DNA from: Bacteroidaceae bacterium
Lineage (GTDB): Bacteria > Bacteroidota > Bacteroidia > Bacteroidales > Bacteroidaceae
Direction: 5' to 3'
Length of the DNA: 64,000 nt
NCBI GenBank assembly: GCA_017503645.1
Contig: JAFVSR010000018.1
Location: 25,231-89,230, forward strand
Under the pieces are notes generated by a model. The model had not been told where the DNA came from, ran no database searches, and saw only the letters and a program-made list of their open reading frames with translations. The translations under genes were made by a program, and so were the position numbers. This document shows, piece by piece, positions 15,921 to 23,170 of this stretch (within the stretch, counting starts at the first letter, position 1; each line of letters begins with the position of its first letter).

Positions 15921-17315
15921 CTAAGCCAACAAGCTAAAATCAATATCCGGAATCATAAAATCCGCAAGACTATCCTTAATAAGGAATCCCATATAAAGAG
16001 GTATGGTAAGAACCTCTTCTTCGCGCCCCACATTATATTTTCCAAGCTTGATAGCATTATTGATATGATAGATATTTTTGTTCTTCAATACCGTTCTTAG
16101 ACTTTTTGTTTTGCCGGTTTTCGCCTTTACTTCAAGTACCACACATTCACCCTTATATCGTACAAGGAAATCCAATTCCAGACCACTATCCTTTTGGAAA
16201 TAGTACAATTTCTGCCCCGTCTTGCAGAGGAAATCAGCCATAAGATTTTCAAATATAGCACCCTTATACCCAAGAAGATTGCCTTTTAGGATATCAGCCT
16301 GAGTACCATAGTCAAGCATAGCCACAAGAAGTCCTATATCCGCAGTATATAGCTTAAAGCACTCTTTGATAGAGTTCCCCGCGAGCGGCAACTCCGTAAT
16401 CTGCGTATTGTAGCACCTTTGAACCAAGCCTGCATCCTCAAGCCACTGAATACAACCTATATATTGAGAAGACCTTGCACCCTTACGAACAACGGAATAT
16501 TGGAATTTTTTATTCTCTTTTGCAAGTTGTTTGGGAATAGACTCAAAACACTCGCGAATACGAGGTTTATCTGCATCATCGGCATACTTTACCATATCCT
16601 CCTCATACTCAGCGATAATGTTACGCTGAATTTTATATGTAAGTTCAATATTCTTAGTTTCAAGGAATGTGTTCACCACTTCGGGCAATCCACCCACAAT
16701 GACATATCTATGGAGCAACTCCATCATCGCATTATGAATACCATCGGGGACAACAGTTTCTTTCTCAAAACACGATTTCAGCGTATCAATAACAATGTCA
16801 TCAATACCATTTGCCCACAAAAACTCTTCAAAATCCAAAGGATGCATTTCTACAACCGTTTCATATCCAACGGGAATTGAATCCTGCCCCTCATCTGCTT
16901 TTGTTATATTTCCGCCATACCCTCTCACGCCCAAAAGAGAACCCGTTGCAACAACATCGAAACGGCCATCTATTTGAAAAGACTTCAAAGCTGTTCTTGC
17001 CTCCCTGCACTCTTGAATTTCATCAAGTATAATGCAAGTCTTTCCTTTAACAAAGCGACTACCGGGAATCAAAGCCGACAAGTTGAGAATAATGGTATCA
17101 ACATCAATATTACCGGTAAAAGCAGATTTTTTATCCGGTTCAAGGATAAAGTTCATATATACCACACTCTCGTAATTCTCCTTTGCAAATTTCTGTACAA
17201 TATACGTTTTTCCACATTGGCGAATACCTTTGATCACAAGCGGTTTCTTGGCTCCGGAGTTCTTCCAGTCAACCAAAACAGACTCAATTTTTCTTTTAAG
17301 CATCGTATTTATCAT
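15921..17315 (-). CDS. AAA-family ATPase with DUF4143 and nuclease-like C-terminus (COG1373 type)
   Basis: Cytosolic P-loop ATPase of unestablished role, in a family that is often multiplied in Bacteroidales genomes. Its 464 residues comprise an AAA_14-type ATPase (Walker A GIRQCGKT at 30-37; Walker B CIILDEIQE with D98-E99; sensor region DVVATGSLLG), then a DUF4143 winged-helix region (about 200-370). A C-terminal segment, SGLELDFLVRYKGE followed by VVLEVKAK (about 390-412), has the E...D...ExK spacing of PD-(D/E)XK-like folds. A second start at M5 is possible. The gene is flanked on both sides by direct repeats. Related proteins are sometimes called archaeal-type ATPases; a mobile or defence link is possible but unproven. 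Confidence 0.88.
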   Translation of the reverse strand: MINTMLKRKIESVLVDWKNSGAKKPLVIKGIRQCGKTYIVQKFAKENYESVVYMNFILEPDKKSAFTGNIDVDTIILNLSALIPGSRFVKGKTCIILDEIQECREARTALKSFQIDGRFDVVATGSLLGVRGYGGNITKADEGQDSIPVGYETVVEMHPLDFEEFLWANGIDDIVIDTLKSCFEKETVVPDGIHNAMMELLHRYVIVGGLPEVVNTFLETKNIELTYKIQRNIIAEYEEDMVKYADDADKPRIRECFESIPKQLAKENKKFQYSVVRKGARSSQYIGCIQWLEDAGLVQRCYNTQITELPLAGNSIKECFKLYTADIGLLVAMLDYGTQADILKGNLLGYKGAIFENLMADFLCKTGQKLYYFQKDSGLELDFLVRYKGECVVLEVKAKTGKTKSLRTVLKNKNIYHINNAIKLGKYNVGREEEVLTIPLYMGFLIKDSLADFMIPDIDFSLLA

Positions 17316-17331
17316 TTACTTCGCCGGCAAA

Positions 17332-17450
17332 TTTACACTTTTTCCAACGAATAACAAGGGGTTCATTACACTTTTTCAAGGGAATAGCGAGCAAACGTTT
17401 ACACTTTTTCCAACGAATAACAAGGGGTTCATTACACTTTTTCAAGGGAA
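17332..17450. repeat. Two identical 53-bp direct repeats, 66-bp period, upstream of the ATPase gene
   Basis: Copies at 17332-17384 and 17398-17450 are identical. Each contains TTTACACTTTTTCCAACGAA and ends TTACACTTTTTCAAGGGAA. They fill the space between the ATPase start codon and the neighbouring TPR gene, so they occupy its promoter region. The 66-bp period is twice the 33-bp period of the downstream repeats, and both are multiples of 11 bp. Confidence 0.85.
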
Positions 17451-17470
17451 ATAGAAAAAATATGCTTTAT

Positions 17471-19156
17471 TTACACATTATCCGTCCGGCAATTTTCCTT
17501 GTTTTCAATGCCGCTTATTTTGTCCAGCATTTCATTCATAAAATCCACGTCATACTCGCATTCAAGAAATTTATTCAGTTCCTCTTTTGTAGCATCATAC
17601 ATTTTATACTTAAACATTTGATTGATATAAATACGATTTATCTGCATAAATACAAAATCCGCCATATCGTGTGCAGACTCGTCATCCGCTTCTTTTATCA
17701 TATCAAATGCAGCAGAGCGCAAGCCCTCCAATGCCTCTATAGCCCTTGCTCCACCTACCTGTGAAACGCAACAAGCAAAAAAGAAAAGAGGTGTGGGGAA
17801 TTTGGCACTTTCCACAACGGGCTCAAGGTAGATATACGCAGCATCGGGCATATTAAGTTGCATATATGTATAACCAATCATATAAGACACGTTAAGAAAC
17901 ATCTCCTTCATACAATCCTCTTGCAAGCTATGCAAGTTGTTGTACACTCTTTTCAAATAAGGTAATGCCTGCAGGAAATTATTGTCGTTAAAAAGTTTCA
18001 GCCCCCAATAATAATTGAGGCGGTTCTGCTCGTCGAGCGCCTGAACGGCCGAGGGAATTCCCCCCTCGGCTGCATTCTCACGCATATCCTCTATCATATA
18101 TTTTGCCTCCCACACGTCTTCTTTTTCGCTTGTTAGGCGTACCTCTATTGCTGTTCTAAAACAGATGGGCGCATAACCCCATCCGGTAACATCGCTGCCA
18201 TTGCGGGCAACGGTCATAAGGTAAAGAATGTGTTTCTCGTCACCACCGGCCTTTTTCTGAAGGTCTATCGTGAGTGATTCTTTTTCAAAATCAAGCAATA
18301 GAGTAAATCTATTATGCAAAGTGTGATTCTTCGCCACATAGTCTTTTATATCGAAAGTGAGCACCTCCTCGGCATTAGAAAGCATTTCCACATTGCTACC
18401 ACAAATAATTCTCATCCCCTCCAAGCACCCCATATCCACATTGGGCGAAAGTGCAAGAATATTTGCTATGGTAAGCCGTCCATCGTCACTTTCAACAGCC
18501 AAATCTTTTGCAGCAGCCACCTCGGCTTTGTAGCAATTATAGTATATCTTGTGATGAGCATCCCTTATGAGATGCTGCACGTTCGCACCATCTTCCTCAT
18601 TATCCACAGCCTGCATTCTCCCGTGAAACTCCCGTGATATCTCAAAAGGTTCATCAAGCAAAGTTCTTAATATTTCCACGCATTCGTTTATTGTGGTGGG
18701 GGCAACAAACAGGAAGCTGCAGCTTGCTTGTATTGGTTTTTCCGCCTCGTTGTCATAAGCTAAATAGGTGCTCCAATTATACTTCAGATTGAGACTGTTT
18801 ATCACCCTATATGCCTTTCTTGCGTTCTCATGCTTTAATTCTGCAAACCCCGGAAATATCACATTGAAAGTTTGGTTATTCTCGGCAAAATTAAAATTAA
18901 ATTTGCCTCCACGAAAGTTCACCCAATAACGAGCACCTTCGGTATAAAAAATTTCCACACCAAGCTCCTTGAACAACTGCTCACGAAACGTTTGTATAGG
19001 CATTTGATCGATGGCTCGTTTATCGCCAAATCTTGTTTCGTAACTCAAATTGTTTTTCCAAAAGTCTTGTAAAAATTCCCAAATACGTACAATAACATAA
19101 ATTATTCCACCACCTAAAAATACAAAGAATAATACTTTATATAAAAATTCGCTCAT
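17471..19156 (-). CDS. Membrane-anchored TPR-like protein of unknown function
   Basis: 561 residues with one N-terminal transmembrane segment (VLFFVFLGGGIIYVIVRIW, about 8-26), then a large soluble region presumably in the cytosol. The middle (about 60-330) is mixed alpha/beta with no motif I recognise. From about 385 it becomes helical with TPR spacing (LFNDNNFLQALPYLKRVYNN; MFLNVSYMIGYTYMQLNMPD; AYIYLEPVVESAK). It ends a few bases before the repeat array of the ATPase gene, on the same strand. Conserved-hypothetical proteins of this build are common in Bacteroidales. Base composition is AT-richer than the his region. Confidence 0.75.
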   Translation of the reverse strand: MSEFLYKVLFFVFLGGGIIYVIVRIWEFLQDFWKNNLSYETRFGDKRAIDQMPIQTFREQLFKELGVEIFYTEGARYWVNFRGGKFNFNFAENNQTFNVIFPGFAELKHENARKAYRVINSLNLKYNWSTYLAYDNEAEKPIQASCSFLFVAPTTINECVEILRTLLDEPFEISREFHGRMQAVDNEEDGANVQHLIRDAHHKIYYNCYKAEVAAAKDLAVESDDGRLTIANILALSPNVDMGCLEGMRIICGSNVEMLSNAEEVLTFDIKDYVAKNHTLHNRFTLLLDFEKESLTIDLQKKAGGDEKHILYLMTVARNGSDVTGWGYAPICFRTAIEVRLTSEKEDVWEAKYMIEDMRENAAEGGIPSAVQALDEQNRLNYYWGLKLFNDNNFLQALPYLKRVYNNLHSLQEDCMKEMFLNVSYMIGYTYMQLNMPDAAYIYLEPVVESAKFPTPLFFFACCVSQVGGARAIEALEGLRSAAFDMIKEADDESAHDMADFVFMQINRIYINQMFKYKMYDATKEELNKFLECEYDVDFMNEMLDKISGIENKENCRTDNV

Positions 19157-19327
19157 AGCAATAGTACAAAGATTAATTAATATTCAGAAATCGTTTGAAT
19201 TTATCCCCCAAGGTCTTCACACGAGCAAGCACAAAAGCCGTACCAAATACGAGCGTATGTCATTTGTTTAATAATCAATAAATTACTATTCCTCTATCAC
19301 CTGCGCTTTATACTTCTCAATAAGTCG
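19157..19327. other. Short intergenic stretch holding the cut-off tail of the TPR lipoprotein gene
   Basis: Bases 19327-19286 on the minus strand continue the frame of the next gene beyond its TAG stop for 13 codons (RLIEKYKAQVIEE) to a second TAG. The remainder, 19157-19285, shows no gene, hairpin or recognisable promoter. Confidence 0.6.
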
Positions 19328-20920
19328 CTAGAAATCACTGCGTTCCCTTATAGAGTCCATATCATTATCATTCTCTATGTGAACGAATGCGCGATAACCC
19401 TTTTCAAGCGCTGTGGCAAGAGCTGCCACAGCCTCGTCGCCGCACCCCATACGCGCAAGCAGGCAAGCCTTGTCATAATAATAACCACAATAGTCATCTG
19501 TAGCCTTCAACACTTTGTCCATCCACTGCAAAGCCTCTTTGTTCTTGCCGGTAAAGTGCAGGGCAAAGTGTCGGCAGCTACCCTCTTCGGCAATGGTATC
19601 CATTCGCAGCACCTGCTCAAAATCGGCTTGCGCCTTGGCCGTTTCGCCACGTTTCAGATACTGCTCACCACGCATAAGATAGATATAAGCATAATCGTCA
19701 CCCGCCTCAACGCCCTTGTTGTAGTCACGCATAGCAGCTTCATCATCGCCCATAAGTTCATAGCACCAACCGCGCAGATAGTAATAAATTGTGGTAGTGG
19801 CATTTTCATCCCCCTCCAACGAACAGAGCAGTTCAATGGCCTCATTGTACTTGCCCATCAACCGCAGATAGTCGGCCTTCAACATCACAAGAAGCGGCTT
19901 TGCATCTTCATCCCCGGGAGCAATAGTCTCTATGGCTTTGCCTATCTCACTTACCGCCTTATCATATTGCCCTAGTTCCTTGTAACACGTGCCACGCAAA
20001 TAATATGTTTCGGAAATTGCACCAAAATCCTCTTCATAAGCATTCATCACCGTGATAGCATATTTATACTCCTTATTAAAAACAGTCAATGCTACAAGCA
20101 ACTTCCTCAGGCCGGGTATTTGTGCGCCTGTCAGCAATTCATACTGCTCTATTTTTGAAATGGAATAGGGCAAATCCTTGCAAAACACCGACAAAATGTA
20201 TTCATCTTCGTAATCAAGAGAGGCTTGCAGAAACAGCATCGCATCGTCGATAGCCTTTTTCGTTTCGCCCATCTTGTCATAAGTTCTCACGCGATAAAAA
20301 AGAGCTTTGCTATTGGTTGGCTCAAGTTCTATTATCCCATCGAGCAATGCAAGGGCTTTTTCACCTTCGCCACGCATCATCGCGTTGCGCGCAAGACCTA
20401 TGGCCGCATTTGTCTCCCAGCCTTTGCAATCTATCAACATCATATAGTCGATGTCGGCATTTACGTAGTCGCCCAAATAATGATATGCATCGGCGCGGCC
20501 ATACAGCACATTGGGCATAATGGAATCCACGTCATTTTCCGCTATGAGGTCGTATAGCGTGTTATAGCAATCCACTGCACTCGGGTAATTGCCCACATAA
20601 ATATTTATCGCTCCTTTCCATAGAAGGATGCTCGTTTTTTTGTACTTACAGCCCTCGCTCCAATTTGCAATGGCATTTTCCACATCTGCGGCAGCATTTT
20701 CCGGCATATCCAAATTAAAATGTGCCTGTGCCCGCAAAAAGAGAGCATCGGCCGATGTGGGGTGCTTGTCGATGTAAGCGTCAAGCCGTTTCAACGCCTC
20801 TTCGTTTTGGTTGTTTGTAATCAACTCGTCAATCTCATCGAGTTTTGCGGTTTTCTGCGATGTACACGCCACTATGCTTGTTAAAAGAGCAATGGCGAAA
20901 AGAAAGATTGTGTTTTTCAT
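19328..20920 (-). CDS. TPR-repeat lipoprotein, probably truncated by an in-frame amber codon
   Basis: 530-residue lipoprotein (signal peptide with lipobox SIVAC, then CTSQKTAK) made almost entirely of tetratricopeptide repeats, e.g. EALKRLDAYIDKHPTSADALFLRAQAHFNL, KALALLDGIIELEPTNSKALFYRVRTYDKMG and TAKAQADFEQVLRMD. Probably a periplasmic scaffold; no partner is evident. The frame stops at TAG after DSIRERSDF but then continues open for RLIEKYKAQVIEE and a second TAG. SDF-x-RLIEKYK is the usual ending of such Bacteroidales TPR proteins, so the first TAG looks like a nonsense change (for example from CAG or AAG). The loss of 13 C-terminal residues may be harmless. Confidence 0.85.
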   Translation of the reverse strand: MKNTIFLFAIALLTSIVACTSQKTAKLDEIDELITNNQNEEALKRLDAYIDKHPTSADALFLRAQAHFNLDMPENAAADVENAIANWSEGCKYKKTSILLWKGAINIYVGNYPSAVDCYNTLYDLIAENDVDSIMPNVLYGRADAYHYLGDYVNADIDYMMLIDCKGWETNAAIGLARNAMMRGEGEKALALLDGIIELEPTNSKALFYRVRTYDKMGETKKAIDDAMLFLQASLDYEDEYILSVFCKDLPYSISKIEQYELLTGAQIPGLRKLLVALTVFNKEYKYAITVMNAYEEDFGAISETYYLRGTCYKELGQYDKAVSEIGKAIETIAPGDEDAKPLLVMLKADYLRLMGKYNEAIELLCSLEGDENATTTIYYYLRGWCYELMGDDEAAMRDYNKGVEAGDDYAYIYLMRGEQYLKRGETAKAQADFEQVLRMDTIAEEGSCRHFALHFTGKNKEALQWMDKVLKATDDYCGYYYDKACLLARMGCGDEAVAALATALEKGYRAFVHIENDNDMDSIRERSDF

Positions 20921-20994
20921 GGTATTATGTTTTTTTGTTAAATTCTAATGCAAATTTTATAAAAAACAGAAGTATGATAAAGCATTTAATTGTA

Positions 20995-21107
20995 TAATGT
21001 ACGAAAAGAGCGTGAGAGCGTATGAAATGCTTGTCGCCTTGCAATTTGGAATAATTCATTTTGCTGCTTGGCTATTTCATACATTAAAAGAATAATTTCG
21101 TACATTA
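20995..21107. promoter_or_regulatory. Two inverted LytTR-type operator sites
   Basis: GTACGAAA (20999-21006) is followed exactly 21 bp later by GTATGAAA (21020-21027). In opposite orientation TTTCATAC (21075-21082) is followed 21 bp later by TTTCGTAC (21096-21103). The outer pair forms 12-bp perfect inverted arms (20995-21006 / 21096-21107) and the inner pair 9-bp arms (21020-21028 / 21074-21082). Direct repeats of about 9 bp two helical turns apart are how LytTR dimers bind DNA. The right site ends 12 bp before the -33 box of the LytTR gene. Confidence 0.75.
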
Positions 21108-21119
21108 CAAGAAAGAAAA

Positions 21120-21151
21120 ATTGTGCAGTAGGTTGATTTTGGCTACATTTG
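21120..21151 (+). promoter_or_regulatory. Promoter of the LytTR gene pair
   Basis: ATTG (21120-21123), 20-nt spacer, TACATTTG (21144-21151). Start of transcription would fall about 30 nt before the ATG. Confidence 0.7.
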
Positions 21152-21188
21152 TGCTAATCATTACAAGAGCCACGACGCACCACGATAA

Positions 21189-21551
21189 ATGAAGAAATTC
21201 TTAATCATACCAACCTCTATCGATTTAGTCCGCATAGCACCGGACAAAATTGTGTATATCGCATCTGACGGCAATTACTCAACGCTTGTGCAGACCGATA
21301 ACGAGGTACGTATGCTCTCTTATCAATTAGGACAGATAGAGAGTATGATATCCAAACAGCTGGGTAATGATGGTAATACATTTATTCGTATAGGAAAAAG
21401 TTTAATAATCAATCGTGCTTACATTTATTACATAAATATTCCTAAACAAAAACTGATACTCTCCGATGCGTCTTCCATAAGCCATACGGTAACTGCTTCA
21501 AAAGAGGCTTTGAAACAATTAAAAGAGTTATTGGAAAAAGAGGTTAAATAG
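21189..21551 (+). CDS. Stand-alone LytTR DNA-binding regulator
   Basis: 120-residue protein consisting of a LytTR domain without a receiver domain: DKIVYIASDGNYSTLVQTDN, then FIRIGKSLIINRAYIYYI (the family's RxHxSxLVN-like block, with IGKSLIIN) and SISHTVTASKEALKQL. Expected to bind paired ~9-bp direct repeats, and such repeats lie immediately upstream, so autoregulation is likely. It is followed 2 nt later by a membrane protein gene. Without a receiver, its activity may be set by the membrane partner or by simple dosage; that is inference. Confidence 0.9.
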   Translation: MKKFLIIPTSIDLVRIAPDKIVYIASDGNYSTLVQTDNEVRMLSYQLGQIESMISKQLGNDGNTFIRIGKSLIINRAYIYYINIPKQKLILSDASSISHTVTASKEALKQLKELLEKEVK

Positions 21552-21553
21552 TT

Positions 21554-22468
21554 ATGAGAGAAAATAAAGAAATAAGAGACGACCAAATACGCATAATTGG
21601 CAAGGAGGAAAATAGAACTCCCCGATACGGCTATATGCTCATTGGCGGCCTGATTATTTTGGGTGTGGTTATAATTGCGGCATTAATATATGCAAATTCA
21701 AATAGGGCCGACGAGGTTTTAAGAATTGAGGAGGTGGAGCCTGCTTTGTTTGAAAAAGTATGTGCAACCGACACTGTTAGAAATAAAATAACGTGGAGCA
21801 ATGTCGATAACACCATCGCAGGTTACACAGAAATTAGAGATACGGTGATAAATGATATTCCATTAAAGCTTTATATACCACACAATGCGCAAATGTCGTT
21901 GCACGTTGGTGCGATTGATAAAAACGACACAACAATAATTTACGCCGCCCAAGCTGCCGATGTGAGAGCCGATAATGGGAATATCGTGGGAGCATTTGTA
22001 CTGGCCGGCGAGCCGCTTGCGTGGGGGCTGTCAAGAAAGGGATACTGCGCATCGATAAACGGCAATGTAACCATAGGAGTTGCCGAGAACTCCCCATTAT
22101 TTGAAGAGGCCACAAAACAAAAAGGCTATTTCTTTCGCCAATATCCCCTTGTGAGCAATGGTAAGCTCATAGACAATGAGCCCAAAGGGAAAGCTGTGCG
22201 CCGTGGTATTTGTGAACAAGAGGGCCGTGTGTTTATGGTAGAAACTGTTACCCGTGAATCGTTCCACGACTTCGCGCAGGCGTTGGTCGATTTAAGCATC
22301 GATAATGCCATATATCTTGTGGGTTCATCGGCTTATGGTTGGGCTGTAGATGAGGCCGGAACAAAGCACGAATTCGGCAAGGATAATTATTATACAGGGC
22401 GGAGAAAAATGCCCCAAAATATTAGCTACCTAGTGTGGAGGAAAATACCTAACATTATTGAGCAATAA
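21554..22468 (+). CDS. Single-pass membrane protein, partner of the LytTR regulator
   Basis: 304 residues: a short cytosolic N-terminus (about 1-27), one transmembrane helix (YMLIGGLIILGVVIIAALIYA, about 27-47) and a large extracytoplasmic domain. That domain shows blocks such as ADVRADNGNIVGAFVLAGEPLAWG, KAVRRGICEQEGRVFMVETV and ALVDLSIDNAIYLVGSSAYGWA. Their order loosely resembles the phosphodiester glycosidase (NAGPA) fold, whose family has similar ...L.LDGG-SS endings. Here the final Gly/Ser motif is only partly kept, so I do not assign an enzyme activity. Starts 2 nt after the LytTR stop and shares its promoter. Confidence 0.7.
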   Translation: MRENKEIRDDQIRIIGKEENRTPRYGYMLIGGLIILGVVIIAALIYANSNRADEVLRIEEVEPALFEKVCATDTVRNKITWSNVDNTIAGYTEIRDTVINDIPLKLYIPHNAQMSLHVGAIDKNDTTIIYAAQAADVRADNGNIVGAFVLAGEPLAWGLSRKGYCASINGNVTIGVAENSPLFEEATKQKGYFFRQYPLVSNGKLIDNEPKGKAVRRGICEQEGRVFMVETVTRESFHDFAQALVDLSIDNAIYLVGSSAYGWAVDEAGTKHEFGKDNYYTGRRKMPQNISYLVWRKIPNIIEQ

Positions 22469-22672
22469 TTCATTTGATGGGGAGCCCATGTTTCTTTCTA
22501 TAAGCATTGATGCAACAATTTATTAAATCATTTTTTTTGATATAGCTTTCAACAAGGAGGGGTATTGTTTTGTGATAATAATTATCCTCATTTTAATTAT
22601 TCTCGAAATAAATTACATATACTCTTATAATCTACATCTTTAGAAATAATATAAATATATTCAGGAAAATAA

Positions 22673-22707
22673 GGGCAGTGTCCAAAAAATTGTGTAAATG
22701 AGAAAAC
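22673..22707. mobile_element. Possible solitary terminal repeat of an IS256-type element
   Basis: GGGCAGTGTCC followed by AAAAAATTGTGTAAATGAG. From memory this resembles IS256-family termini (GTCC...AATTGTGTAAAA). No transposase, second end or target duplication is visible within 1 kb, so at most it is a remnant. Confidence 0.35.
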
Positions 22708-22783
22708 AGGATTCAGATAAATCTCTTATATCTGGATTCTAAAAATATAGGTTTGGGCTATTTTACGTTTTTGTATTTCTTTA

Positions 22784-22791
22784 TACATTTG
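22784..22791 (+). promoter_or_regulatory. -7 element before the 45-residue membrane protein
   Basis: TACATTTG, identical to the -7 box of the LytTR gene, 19 nt before the ATG. No convincing -33 box. Confidence 0.5.
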
Positions 22792-22810
22792 TAACATAAA
22801 TCATTTAGCT

Positions 22811-22948
22811 ATGTCATACAACAATAACGATATTCAGAATTTGCTATATGCAATATTTGTAGGCATTATTATTTTTATAATAATGATTATCTTATCTTCT
22901 ATATACAACTCTATATATCAATCATTTACGCAAATATGGAAGGGGTGA
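22811..22948 (+). CDS. Small hydrophobic membrane protein, 45 residues
   Basis: Begins MSYNNNDIQNLLYAIFVG and continues with a single strongly hydrophobic helix (about residues 11-33, IIIFIIMIILSS), ending in QSFTQIWKG. The open frame has a Bacteroidetes -7 box at suitable distance and a sensible ATG, which argues that it is real. The size and build match type I toxins, holin-like peptides or small regulators of membrane partners; nothing discriminates. No family is recognised. Confidence 0.55.
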   Translation: MSYNNNDIQNLLYAIFVGIIIFIIMIILSSIYNSIYQSFTQIWKG

Positions 22949-23170
22949 GAGAGTTGAGCGAACAAGATCAACAGCATACCGACATTGATTTCTTTTTAAA
23001 GTTTCGAGGTGCCACACTCTTGTTGTCATAATTACTATAATGCTACCGCTGACAATGGCAAGCAACCATTGTGAGATTGAAGAAAGAGTTTTGTGAATAA
23101 CACAGCAATTCCCTGGGACTACCCTATTATATAGGTGGTTCGGGGGAGTTACAAGTTGCAATTTTCACAT
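22949..23170. other. Unexplained intergenic segment with two strong hairpins
   Basis: ACAATGG/CCATTGT with a 7-nt loop (about 23050-23070), and a longer stem running from CCCTGGGACTACCCTAT to TAGGTGGTTCGGGG (about 23111-23147) with G-U pairs. The segment lacks a convincing protein frame on either strand. It could be a structured RNA or a decayed element. Confidence 0.4.

Larger units (their letters stand above)
22469..22810. other. AT-rich intergenic stretch
   Basis: No gene is visible. It contains a possible IS end (22673-22707), a weak stem CAGATA/TATCTG (about 22714-22732) and the -7 box of the following small gene. Otherwise I see nothing. Confidence 0.6.

Noticed and set aside
15921-17315. 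Transposase identity for the repeat-flanked gene
   Set aside because: P-loop Walker A/B and DUF4143 layout, no DDE or HUH motif, no terminal inverted repeats.
17332-17450. CRISPR array
   Set aside because: Only two copies with a 13-bp spacer and no leader or cas genes.
19286-19330. Stop-codon recoding (TAG as sense) as explanation for the TPR gene
   Set aside because: Other genes here, e.g. the ATPase and the his lipoprotein, end normally at TAG, so general recoding is unlikely; a single mutation or error is simpler.
22922-23161. 79-codon minus-strand frame with a hydrophobic stretch (LLAIVSGSIIVIM)
   Set aside because: No promoter or start context, crosses two strong hairpins and overlaps the end of the better supported small gene. 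Kept only as an unexplained segment.
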